A stretch of 17,261 nt of DNA from Candidatus Woesearchaeota archaeon (GTDB lineage: Archaea > Nanobdellota > Nanobdellia > Woesearchaeales > UBA10200), in NCBI GenBank assembly GCA_016180275.1, contig JACPBN010000075.1, forward strand, positions 1 to 17,261. Direction: 5' to 3'. Within the stretch, counting starts at the first letter, position 1, and the number at the start of each line of letters is the position of its first letter. The notes under the pieces were generated by a model. It saw nothing but the letters and a program-made list of their open reading frames with translations. It had not been told where the DNA came from and ran no database searches. The translations under genes and the position numbers were made by a program. Of this stretch, positions 6,503 through 12,130 are shown in pieces.

Positions 6503-7618
6503 ATGGCAGCAGTTGGATATATAAATAATGCAAATATGACTATTGTTTTAGAACTATTAGATAGAGCCACAAAGCCATTAGAGAAAGCAGAGAAGCAAAT
6601 GAATAATTTTGGCAAAAGTACTGGTAAGATGAATATGGCTTTATTAAGTGCAGGGCTAGGCTTGAAATTTCAGTTTATGAATTTCAATCGTATTTTTAAT
6701 TCTTTTTTTAAAAGTGCTATTGATGGATATACTAAGATAACTGGTAATACAAGTACTTTTACATTAAAGACAAATGAATTAAATGCAGCATGGGAATTTT
6801 TCAAATTTAGTTTGATTGATGCTTTAGGACAATCACCTTTATTTGTAAAACTCATTGATTTTGTAATTGGAATTATTAATGCTTTAGGTAAATTATCTGA
6901 TAAAGATAGGCAAAAATTAGTTAATATTGGTGTTGGATTATTTGTATACCAATTATTAAAAGCACATCCTTCGGTTTGGATTTTAGTAGCTTCACTTGCT
7001 ACGATTGCTGCCATAGTAGGAACTTTAAATTCAGATATGCCTGCTTTTGAAAAGGTATTACTTAGTGTAGGCTTAGTTGCAGGTGGTTTAGGAATGGCAT
7101 TATTATTTATTAATTTAATGTTAGGATTAAAATTGTTATTGATAGCAGCAATAATAATAGGGATAGTATTACTTGCTAGAAAATTTGGTGGTGTTGGAAA
7201 TGCAATTAAAGCAATGGTAGGAGTTGCGATTATGGCTCTTGGGTTTTTAGGGCAATTCATTGTCGAAGGTATTTTATTTCCTTTGCAAGTATTGGCAGCA
7301 TTATTAGTTAGATTAGTTGCTTTATTTAATAAAGTAACTGGAGCAAGTATATCGACAAAGATGTTAGAAGATTTTGCTGAATACAAACCAGACATAGTCG
7401 GTAAAGCAGCACAATTTGCAGATTTGGCAGGATTTAATCCACAGCCTGTTACAGAAACGCCTGTTGCAGATATAACAAGAGATATAGCAGGAGGATTTGT
7501 AAATGCTATGATCCCTGTAGTAGAAAAGATAGGCGATAGTGTGGGCAAAGCAGTTGGAGATGCGATGGATAAATCATTTAGGGAAAATAAGACAGTATTA
7601 TCTTCCACATCAGGATAA
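6503..7618 (+). CDS. Tape measure protein (short)
   Basis: 371 aa. ATG 6503 follows the previous stop with no gap; GAGG (6489-6492) lies 10 nt upstream. The N-terminus is an amphipathic helix with LLDRATKPLEKAEKQMNNFG, typical of tape measure starts. The middle is very hydrophobic: residues 157-174, 184-226 and 236-276 could be membrane helices, as found in tape measures that insert into the host membrane at DNA entry. The C-terminal part is polar with an alanine/glycine-rich helix (VVEKIGDSVGKAVGDAMDK). The tape measure sets tail length; at about 0.15 nm per residue this one would predict a tube near 55 nm, short for a siphovirus. Order after the tube and chaperone genes fits. It overlaps the end of a minus-strand gene by 9 nt. 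Confidence 0.78.
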   Translation: MAAVGYINNANMTIVLELLDRATKPLEKAEKQMNNFGKSTGKMNMALLSAGLGLKFQFMNFNRIFNSFFKSAIDGYTKITGNTSTFTLKTNELNAAWEFFKFSLIDALGQSPLFVKLIDFVIGIINALGKLSDKDRQKLVNIGVGLFVYQLLKAHPSVWILVASLATIAAIVGTLNSDMPAFEKVLLSVGLVAGGLGMALLFINLMLGLKLLLIAAIIIGIVLLARKFGGVGNAIKAMVGVAIMALGFLGQFIVEGILFPLQVLAALLVRLVALFNKVTGASISTKMLEDFAEYKPDIVGKAAQFADLAGFNPQPVTETPVADITRDIAGGFVNAMIPVVEKIGDSVGKAVGDAMDKSFRENKTVLSSTSG

Positions 7619-8011
7619 TGAATTGGTTATATTTAAAATCATGCGTGTGATTTCAGTTTTTTCATGCTGAAGAGGGATTGTCCAAAAAACATAAACAAAT
7701 AACCAAGCAAGTAATAAGGCAACTATAACTGCCAAAATAGTATAGAAAATTCCCCTAATTCCGACAGGAGATTTACAATATTTGCAATGTAAAGCATCCG
7801 CAGGGACCCATGATGCACAATTAGAGCATTTACGCTTACCTTTGATAATATGACTTTTAATAGATGGAAGTCGTAATTGAATGAAATAAGGTTTGATTTT
7901 AGGAGTTAACCATTGCTTAAATTTAACAAGTCCATAAATAAGACCGCCATAAAAACCAATACCAAGTACGATGACGATACCGAATAAGATAATATCAGTT
8001 ATGCTTACCAT
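7610..8011 (-). CDS. Membrane protein with zinc ribbon between two TM helices
   Basis: 133 aa, the only good minus-strand protein gene. TM helix 1 spans about residues 6-29 and TM helix 2 about 87-112. Between them lies a basic linker (HIIKGKRK) and a zinc ribbon with C62-x2-C65-x10-C76-x2-C79 (CSNC, CKYC). By the positive-inside rule the ribbon is probably cytoplasmic. ATG 8009-8011 has the SD GGGGAG (8018-8023) and a TATA box at 8044-8054, so it is transcribed alone, against the structural genes. Its stop overlaps the tape measure end by 9 nt. Small zinc-ribbon membrane proteins are common in archaea and have no single function. In a virus this looks like an accessory (moron-type) gene that could alter the host envelope, exclude other viruses or assist exit; none of these is shown. 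Confidence 0.72.
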   Translation of the reverse strand: MVSITDIILFGIVIVLGIGFYGGLIYGLVKFKQWLTPKIKPYFIQLRLPSIKSHIIKGKRKCSNCASWVPADALHCKYCKSPVGIRGIFYTILAVIVALLLAWLFVYVFWTIPLQHEKTEITRMILNITNSLS

Positions 8012-8017
8012 GATTTA

Positions 8018-8054
8018 CTCCCCTGTACATAGAACATAGGCGAGGTATATAAGC
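8018..8054 (-). promoter_or_regulatory. Promoter and SD of the minus-strand membrane gene
   Basis: Read on the minus strand, GCTTATATACC (8044-8054) is a TATA box with the purine-rich GCGAAAT as BRE-like sequence before it. It lies about 38 nt ahead of ATG 8011, giving a predicted leader of about 12 nt that contains the SD GGGGAG (8018-8023). Confidence 0.6.
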
Positions 8055-8084
8055 ATTTCGCAAATATGATTAGACGTAAAATAG

Positions 8085-8095
8085 TCACTTAGTGA
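8085..8095. repeat. Small inverted repeat TCACT-T-AGTGA
   Basis: An 11-bp near-palindrome about 30 bp upstream of the TATA box of the minus-strand membrane gene. It could be a regulator site, but an IR this short could arise by chance. Confidence 0.25.
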
Positions 8096-8118
8096 TTATC
8101 ACACATATGTATACTAGA

Positions 8119-8132
8119 ATATATATATATAT
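8119..8132. repeat. (AT)7 simple repeat
   Basis: Fourteen bases of alternating A and T in the intergenic island. It is an easily melted tract that could act as a TATA-like site in either direction. Confidence 0.5.
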
Positions 8133-8143
8133 GACGCATAATG

Positions 8144-8157
8144 TTTAAATAGAAGTA
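8144..8157 (+). repeat. Left arm of 14-bp inverted repeat around tRNA-Thr
   Basis: TTTAAATAGAAGTA, the exact reverse complement of 8280-8293. The arm contains a TATA-like TTTAAATAG reading rightward. A start about 26 nt on would fall near 8173, inside the palindrome at 8167-8182. Confidence 0.6.
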
Positions 8158-8166
8158 AAGTATTAT

Positions 8167-8182
8167 ACCTTATAGATAAGGT
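8167..8182. promoter_or_regulatory. Perfect palindrome ACCTTAT-AG-ATAAGGT
   Basis: Two 7-bp arms with a 2-bp spacer, 7 bp beyond the tRNA-Thr 3' end. As DNA it could be an operator over the predicted start of the rightward TTTAAATAG promoter. As RNA (minus strand) it could only form a hairpin with a strained, tiny loop, so the DNA-site reading is preferred. Confidence 0.4.
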
Positions 8183-8189
8183 TAAAGAG

Positions 8190-8261
8190 TGCGCCAGCCG
8201 CGAATTGAACGCGGATTCCCAGCTTACGAGGCATGTGTCCTATCCTTTGGACGACTGGCGC
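8190..8261 (-). tRNA. tRNA-Thr (CGT)
   Basis: A 72-nt cloverleaf on the minus strand: acceptor GCGCCAG/CTGGCGC, D-stem GTCC/GGAC with a GG-containing loop, anticodon loop CTCGTAA giving CGT (reads ACG, Thr), T-stem CCGCG/CGCGG with loop TTCAATT, discriminator A, no encoded CCA. The anticodon stem CATGC/GCTGG has two mismatches, A28-G42 and T29-T41, and the variable loop has four bases. The other stems are perfect, so the gene is not simply decaying. A TATA-like box at 8287-8297 lies about 30 nt before its 5' end. Confidence 0.88.
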
Positions 8262-8279
8262 TTACTTTTTTATATGTAG

Positions 8280-8293
8280 TACTTCTATTTAAA
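8280..8293 (-). repeat. Right arm of 14-bp inverted repeat around tRNA-Thr
   Basis: TACTTCTATTTAAA, the exact reverse complement of 8144-8157. Together the arms enclose a 150-bp segment with the tRNA-Thr gene between two facing copies of the same TATA-like box. Confidence 0.6.
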
Positions 8294-8297
8294 TTTT
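8287..8297 (-). promoter_or_regulatory. TATA-like promoter of tRNA-Thr (possibly bidirectional)
   Basis: On the minus strand AAAATTTAAATA lies about 30 nt before the tRNA 5' end at 8261, the correct archaeal distance. TTTAAA is symmetric, so the same box could fire rightward, with a start near 8317 at the small gene candidate 8315-8437. Confidence 0.5.
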
Positions 8298-8314
8298 GCT
8301 ATGATGCAGGAATA

Positions 8315-8437
8315 ATGCTTATGGAACAAGAAAAGGAATTTTGGAAGAGGATAAATAAGATACTAGAGAGTAAGAGTACTTATAAGAGTGTGTTTAATAC
8401 ACACTTAAATATCACAATCACTTATGACCAAGTATGA
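8315..8437 (+). CDS. Possible 40-aa small protein
   Basis: 40 aa from ATG 8315 (or 38 from ATG 8321), with a weak SD AGG (8308-8310) 4 nt upstream and a TATA-like box about 25 nt upstream, compatible with a short-leader or leaderless mRNA. The peptide is a charged amphipathic helix (EQEKEFWKRINKILESK) followed by a beta-prone tail (LNITITYDQV). The same frame is open leftward to 8189 but there it runs across the antisense of tRNA-Thr, so only the 40-aa part is credible. No family is recognised. It could be a small virus regulator or a chance reading frame. Confidence 0.35.
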   Translation: MLMEQEKEFWKRINKILESKSTYKSVFNTHLNITITYDQV

Positions 8438-8438
8438 G

Positions 8439-8461
8439 TACGTAAGATAACATGTTACGTA
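8439..8461. repeat. Inverted repeat TACGTAA-9-TTACGTA
   Basis: Two perfect 7-bp arms separated by 9 bp, starting two bases after the stop of the 40-aa candidate gene. It could form a weak RNA hairpin at a transcript end or be a DNA-binding site; no T-run follows it. Confidence 0.4.
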
Positions 8462-8515
8462 TGAGGTAGGCTTAATTATTCACTACTTTAGAATAGAAAA
8501 TAACTTTAAAAATAG

Positions 8516-8532
8516 AAAACTATATATATAAG
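8516..8532 (+). promoter_or_regulatory. TATA-like element without an assigned gene
   Basis: AAAACTATATATATAAG has the right composition for a rightward promoter starting near 8552, but no protein gene follows, only the antisense of tRNA-Ala. It could equally be AT-rich spacer. Confidence 0.25.
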
Positions 8533-8600
8533 TATGCTTTTATTAGTTATTAGCAGCTGTGCATTATCTTGGCTATGTTATTGCCAATAAGGAGAAAGGG

Positions 8601-8673
8601 AGCCAGGGGTGGGAATTGAACCCACGATAAATGCGTTGCAAGCGAATCGCGTTAACCACTTCGCCACCCTGGC
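8601..8673 (-). tRNA. tRNA with TGC anticodon (Ala-like)
   Basis: A 73-nt cloverleaf on the minus strand: acceptor GCCAGGG/CCCTGGC, D-arm GCG...CGC with a GGTTAA loop, anticodon loop CTTGCAA giving TGC (reads GCA/GCG, Ala), variable loop TTATC, T-arm GTGGG-TTCAATT-CCCAC, discriminator T, no CCA. The anticodon stem ATTCG/CGCAT has one T-C mismatch (29-41). The G3-U70 pair that marks Ala tRNAs is absent (C3-G70 here), and T73 is also unlike Ala, so charging with alanine is doubtful. Shifting the loop by one would give GCA (Cys, where T73 is normal) but leaves only two stem pairs. The T-arm is identical to that of the tRNA at 5743, and the acceptor differs by one compensated pair, which suggests duplication. 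Confidence 0.85.
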
Positions 8674-8703
8674 ATTTTTCTTTTTATGACTATATTATGT
8701 TTT

Positions 8704-8720
8704 TGATATATAAATTTTTC
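8704..8720 (-). promoter_or_regulatory. TATA promoter of the TGC tRNA
   Basis: On the minus strand GAAAAATTTATATATC combines an A-rich BRE-like stretch with a TATA box centred about 37 nt before the tRNA 5' end at 8673, leaving a leader of about 10 nt to be removed by RNase P. Confidence 0.5.
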
Positions 8721-8769
8721 TATGATGGATTATTGCCAGAATAAGTAATTTTTCATCACTATAATCTGA

Positions 8770-8820
8770 CTCTACTAGATCTTCTTTTGAAGCGCGCTTC
8801 TAAGAAGGAAAGCAGTAGAG
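8770..8820. ncRNA. 51-nt nested hairpin element
   Basis: Three consecutive paired segments close on each other: CTCTACT (8770-8776) with AGTAGAG (8814-8820); TCTTCTT (8780-8786) with AAGAAGG (8802-8808, one T-G pair); and the 12-base palindrome GAAGCGCGCTTC (8789-8800) at the tip. Unpaired bases are few. The GC-rich tip stands out in very AT-rich surroundings. It lies in no protein gene, between the TGC-tRNA promoter and the tail-tip gene. It may be a structured RNA or leader structure for the downstream transcript. A competing pairing, GAAGG (8804-8808) with CCTTC (8821-8825), would open the lower stems, so a switch is conceivable. Confidence 0.45.
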
Positions 8821-8856
8821 CCTTCCTAATTAGAATTAAGAGATAGAATGTATAGC

Positions 8857-8868
8857 ATATTTATAAAG
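8857..8868 (+). promoter_or_regulatory. TATA-like box ahead of the tail-tip operon
   Basis: ATATTTATAAAG is the best rightward TATA candidate before the gene at 9021; a start near 8889 would leave a leader of about 130 nt. Further TATA-like words occur at about 8884 and 8959, and the exact promoter cannot be chosen by eye. Nothing else is seen between 8869 and 9020. Confidence 0.35.
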
Positions 8869-9020
8869 CTTTTGCTCAATTTGTGTATAATAAGCCTACA
8901 ATCTGGTTATAAGTGATAAAACAAGTTAGGCACTATGTATTTGCCTTAATTATTTTCCATATAGAAAATAATTACAATAGAAACAACAGCGATTTTGAGT
9001 TGCGTAAGCGACTGGAAGTG

Positions 9021-9638
9021 ATGACAATGCCAACAACAGGAGCATTAAGTACAATAACAAGCTTTGAGATATTAGATACAGGGTTTCCAAGCTTGACACC
9101 TAGCGGAGATAGAAATAGCTTTCTGGCAAATAGTGGTAATGCTATTGTATTAGCTACAGCAGAGTTAAGCCTTAGAGCAGGCGCAAGCATGGATGATAAT
9201 ACCAGCCCTAGCGTAAATGTAAGCAATGCAACTACTAATCCAAAAGGCATTTCTTTTGTAAGCGTCCAGCATCCGATTATCCAAGTACGTGGCAAGTTAC
9301 GTAGGAATGTAAGCACTGATATGGATTTAGTTGCGCCAATATTTGATCTTCAGCGTACTACAGGCATCAAAATCCTATATTATAAATCTACTACGGATGG
9401 CTATCGTGATTTGCTTGATGGTATAGGGATATATTACCAAAGCGCAACAGGCGCAAGTAGTGGTGTACCGTATGTCAATGATGCTCATATAGGTGCAGCT
9501 GTAAGTGCAAGTACAGGAGTATTCTTCAACACAAATACGCCTCATGTCCATGTCTATGTGAAAGGCGTTACATTTTCTCAAGTACCTACTAGCCAAATGA
9601 TTGATTATACATTAGATTGCGAGGTTATTGATATATGA
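9021..9638 (+). CDS. Tail-tip protein candidate (distal tail-like), first gene of tip operon
   Basis: 205 aa from ATG 9021, with the SD GGAAG (9014-9018) two bases before it; ATG 9027 is also possible, and an in-frame GTG at 8913 would add 36 unlikely residues. The product is beta-rich and without TM segments (VQHPIIQVRGKLRRNVS, MDLVAPIFDLQRTTGIKILYY, HVHVYVKGVTFSQVPTS, MIDYTLDCEVIDI). The closing strands look like the end of a tube or distal-tail beta-sandwich. It is the first gene after the tape measure region and overlaps a hub-like gene, which is where the distal tail protein normally lies. A second tube-like protein is the alternative. No direct family match can be claimed. Confidence 0.45.
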   Translation: MTMPTTGALSTITSFEILDTGFPSLTPSGDRNSFLANSGNAIVLATAELSLRAGASMDDNTSPSVNVSNATTNPKGISFVSVQHPIIQVRGKLRRNVSTDMDLVAPIFDLQRTTGIKILYYKSTTDGYRDLLDGIGIYYQSATGASSGVPYVNDAHIGAAVSASTGVFFNTNTPHVHVYVKGVTFSQVPTSQMIDYTLDCEVIDI

Positions 9639-11134
9639 GCAAGCTTATAACTAAAGTTCAATGGGGTGGAGCAGTCAATAGTTTTGCGTTAGTTGATCTT
9701 ACTGATTGGTCTAATTTGATTATTACGAGAAGTACAGAGCTTAAATCCAACTCAGCCGAGATTACATTGCTTAATCCGCAGGTTATTAATTTATCTGGCA
9801 CTATTTATCGCAGGCATGTTAATTCTGCCAATAATAAGCTTAAGTTTGCCGAAGGCGACACGATTAAGATATATGTTGCCTATGTAGAAACAAATAGGGA
9901 GATTGACACTAGCGCGACATCAAATGACTTATTAATGAGTGCAGAAATCCAGGAAGTTACTTGCAATCTGTCACAAAGCAAGGCAGAAATACGATTAAAA
10001 TGCATTGATAAAAGCTATGTTGCACTGCAAAAACTCTGGGCATTTTCTTACACTGATAATGACACAACTGCGCCAGATGGCACAGGATGGCGTTCGCCTA
10101 CTCTGATCCAGAATATAATTAGATGGACTGCTAAAGTAGATGAGAACATAAGTGGCAAAACTTACTATGATAAGTATGGTAATTTAGTATCAAACGGCAA
10201 TTTTCAGATAGATGCACGTTTAAGAATAGCTGGACATGGCGAGGATAATGGTGGGGGTTTAATTGATGCAACAAGGCCAGATGGTTCTATATTTCCTATT
10301 ATATCACTTGCAAAAGTGTTCAAACCAATTTATGAATGGATTGATGAATTAAGCACTATGGAATATACTAATGATTTCAGTATAGCAGCTGAAAGTGCAT
10401 CTCCTCCTACGAAACGCAAATATATCTTTTACATAGATGAACTTAATAGATTTAACTGGTTTTATCCTGCAGATGAAACAACTCCAGGCGAGACAATAAC
10501 AGAAGGAGACACAAGCACAGGCAATATACTTTATTCTGCAAATTTAACTTATGCTACTTATGATATAGTTAATATGGTTATTTTTAATGCAGGCGATGAC
10601 ATGAATGGCAGTGGGATTCTTGATTATTTCTATGATAGAGCAAGTACAGCACCTAAATTGCAGATGGTTTACAAGGCATGGACTGATATTGCTAGGCAGA
10701 TGAAAGCAGATGAAGTTAGGGAAGGTGCTAGACTAGGTAAGACAACTATTACCAGAGTACATGATGACGAATATAGTTATCCTGCAAATTACACAGGATA
10801 TAATGGTACAGGCTTGCCTAGCTGGGATTCGACAACAACCATTGCATCAAATACTGCATTTAATAATTCTTTTAGATCAGCTACAATAATTAAGGGTAAA
10901 GCACGTGCACAGGCATTGACATCTAATCGTGGCAGTCCTAGATGGCGAGGCACGCTTACTATTAAAGGCAAGAAACATGCACCAGGCGATCTTGCACGAG
11001 TGTCTGTTCTAAGTTGCGGAGTATCAAGTATAGATTTACGATTCAAGCAGATTCAACACAACATCACCAAAGAAGATTGGCAGACTATCTTGACAGTTGA
11101 ACAAGATGAAAGATTAGTAACATTGAGCAGTTGA
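9635..11134 (+). CDS. Tail hub / baseplate protein (gp27/Tal-like)
   Basis: 499 aa, starting with an ATGA overlap on the preceding stop. The N-terminal ~130 residues form a beta-barrel typical of hub proteins: LVDLTDWSNLIITRS, SAEITLLNPQ, FAEGDTIKIYVAYVE and AEIQEVTCNLSQSKAEIRLKCIDKSY. The middle has a helical insertion (LIQNIIRWTAKVDE, FKPIYEWIDELSTMEYT) followed by RKYIFYIDELNRFNWFYP. The C-terminal section closes with LTIKGKKHAPGDLARVSV and DWQTILTVEQDE. The order barrel, WIDEL-type helix, 'Y-F-F-I-D-E-N-N-x-F-x-W' strand and final barrel is that of viral hub proteins (T4 gp27, lambda gpJ N-terminus, Siphovirus Tal). It would form the trimeric ring that closes the tube. No lysozyme or peptidase domain is attached; a peptidase is encoded separately at 12681. 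Confidence 0.62.
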   Translation: MSKLITKVQWGGAVNSFALVDLTDWSNLIITRSTELKSNSAEITLLNPQVINLSGTIYRRHVNSANNKLKFAEGDTIKIYVAYVETNREIDTSATSNDLLMSAEIQEVTCNLSQSKAEIRLKCIDKSYVALQKLWAFSYTDNDTTAPDGTGWRSPTLIQNIIRWTAKVDENISGKTYYDKYGNLVSNGNFQIDARLRIAGHGEDNGGGLIDATRPDGSIFPIISLAKVFKPIYEWIDELSTMEYTNDFSIAAESASPPTKRKYIFYIDELNRFNWFYPADETTPGETITEGDTSTGNILYSANLTYATYDIVNMVIFNAGDDMNGSGILDYFYDRASTAPKLQMVYKAWTDIARQMKADEVREGARLGKTTITRVHDDEYSYPANYTGYNGTGLPSWDSTTTIASNTAFNNSFRSATIIKGKARAQALTSNRGSPRWRGTLTIKGKKHAPGDLARVSVLSCGVSSIDLRFKQIQHNITKEDWQTILTVEQDERLVTLSS

Positions 11135-11145
11135 GGCGATGACAA

Positions 11146-11493
11146 ATGATGACTCAAGAAGGATTAAATAGAGTTAGAGACATAGTAAAAAATGACATAA
11201 CGCAGGGTCAAGCAGGTACAGATGGTACTTTACCTACAAAGAATGATACTGCATTAGTTGCACCTGTAGATACTACCAAGACATCTTTAACATTCACAAC
11301 AGGTACATCCCCTGCAACAATCCATGCGACACATAGCATTACAACAGCACAGGGCAATGGAAATAGTTTGAAAGAATGGGAATTGCTGCATAGCAATGGC
11401 GATACTTTTTGTAGGATAGTAACGACAGGTCTTAGTAAGACATCCAGTATTAGTGTTGAGAGAATAGTTACTATTGAAATTGATAATGAATGA
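11146..11493 (+). CDS. Small baseplate/fibre-attachment protein
   Basis: 115 aa from ATG 11146 (ATG 11149 also fits), with GAGG at 11133-11136 overlapping the hub stop. The start, LNRVRDIVKNDITQGQAGTDGT, is a pattern often seen in small tail-tip proteins that precede fibres: a helix, then GTDGT and the DTAL segment. The rest is beta-rich (SLTFTTGTSPATIHATHSI, SISVERIVTIEIDNE). It overlaps the next gene by 4 nt (ATGA), so the tip genes are coupled. Role inferred: an adaptor between hub and fibre, at virion surface. No catalytic motif. Confidence 0.5.
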   Translation: MMTQEGLNRVRDIVKNDITQGQAGTDGTLPTKNDTALVAPVDTTKTSLTFTTGTSPATIHATHSITTAQGNGNSLKEWELLHSNGDTFCRIVTTGLSKTSSISVERIVTIEIDNE

Positions 11494-11858
11494 GGTTGCG
11501 ACAGCGAATGGTAATAGAAACAATAGCCAAATCACAGCAACAGACAAGAGATAGTATCGGAAGCATAGATGATACTAAGGGTAATCTTGCTTTTTTTGTA
11601 AATAAAGAAAAAGTCAAGACAAGAGTTGTAAGAGAAGTAGTCAAGATAACAACAACAAATGCAAATGCGTTCCTGATAGGTATAAGTCCTAATGCAAAGC
11701 TAGGCATAGGTTTGCTAGGGAATACAGGCTCTGGCGCAGGCACAAGTGAATGGTTACGTAGGCAATGGGAATATGATACCTATGAGAGACTTAAACTAGG
11801 TACATACTCGGCTAATGTAGATATTACAAATGGAGATATACGATTGATGAGGCAATGA
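11490..11858 (+). CDS. Small structural protein of the tail tip
   Basis: 122 aa from ATG 11490, which overlaps the preceding stop (ATGA). ATG 11508 would give 116 aa and is also plausible, since GAGG at 11492-11495 lies 12 nt before it. The N-terminal half is helical, polar and Gln-rich (IETIAKSQQQTRDSIGS). A beta strand KTRVVREVVKITTTNANAF follows, then a Gly-rich linker (LGIGLLGNTGSGAGTSEW) and YSANVDITNGDIRLMRQ at the end. No family is recognised. The operon position between small tip protein and fibre genes suggests a fibre or baseplate component. Confidence 0.5.
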   Translation: MRLRQRMVIETIAKSQQQTRDSIGSIDDTKGNLAFFVNKEKVKTRVVREVVKITTTNANAFLIGISPNAKLGIGLLGNTGSGAGTSEWLRRQWEYDTYERLKLGTYSANVDITNGDIRLMRQ

Positions 11859-11860
11859 AC

Positions 11861-12130
11861 ATGGACAAACATGAATTATTTACATTGATAGGCGATTTAA
11901 CCAAAGACTCGGAAATTAAAGTAAGTGCGCAAGCTCTAGTAATATTAAGTAATTATGACAAGACTAAGCTAAGTGATTTCGTTAATTGGTGGATAGATAC
12001 CAGACTAAGTATTGTTGGCGGTGATGTTCTTAATTATATTGCAATGCTGGAGAATACTGGCAAAAGAAATTATAATGAACTAAAAGGAAGTGATGACAAT
12101 GGTAACAACATATCCGCAGTTAAAAACTAA
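11861..12130 (+). CDS. Small helical protein in tail-tip operon
   Basis: 89 aa from ATG 11861, which has GAGG (11849-11852) 8 nt upstream; ATG 11855 overlaps the previous stop and gives 91 aa. The product is helical and without TM segments: HELFTLIGDLTKDSEIKVSAQ, TKLSDFVNWWIDTRLS, GGDVLNYIAMLEN. No family is recognised. Compact helical proteins among tail-tip genes can be chaperones for fibre assembly, but that is only a possibility. It shares 38 nt with the following gene, whose SD lies inside this one. Confidence 0.5.
   Translation: MDKHELFTLIGDLTKDSEIKVSAQALVILSNYDKTKLSDFVNWWIDTRLSIVGGDVLNYIAMLENTGKRNYNELKGSDDNGNNISAVKN

Noticed and set aside
6670..7608. A 312-codon open frame on the minus strand, opposite the tape measure gene.
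   Set aside because: It is the mirror of the AT-rich hydrophobic tape measure codons, with Asn/Ala/Ile/Pro-rich composition, no SD and no promoter.
8189..8314. Leftward extension of the 40-aa small gene to GTG 8189.
   Set aside because: It would translate the antisense of the complete tRNA-Thr gene; the apparent peptide is a by-product of tRNA sequence.
8721..8768. C/D-box guide RNA (ATGATGG ... CTGA).
   Set aside because: The C box is imperfect, no C'/D' pair and no terminal stem are visible, and the TATA-like word is too close.
8913..9020. Alternative GTG start adding 36 residues to the 9021 gene.
   Set aside because: The added residues are unlike the rest and the SD GGAAG fits ATG 9021; only a leaderless transcript from a TATA-like word near 8888 would favour it.
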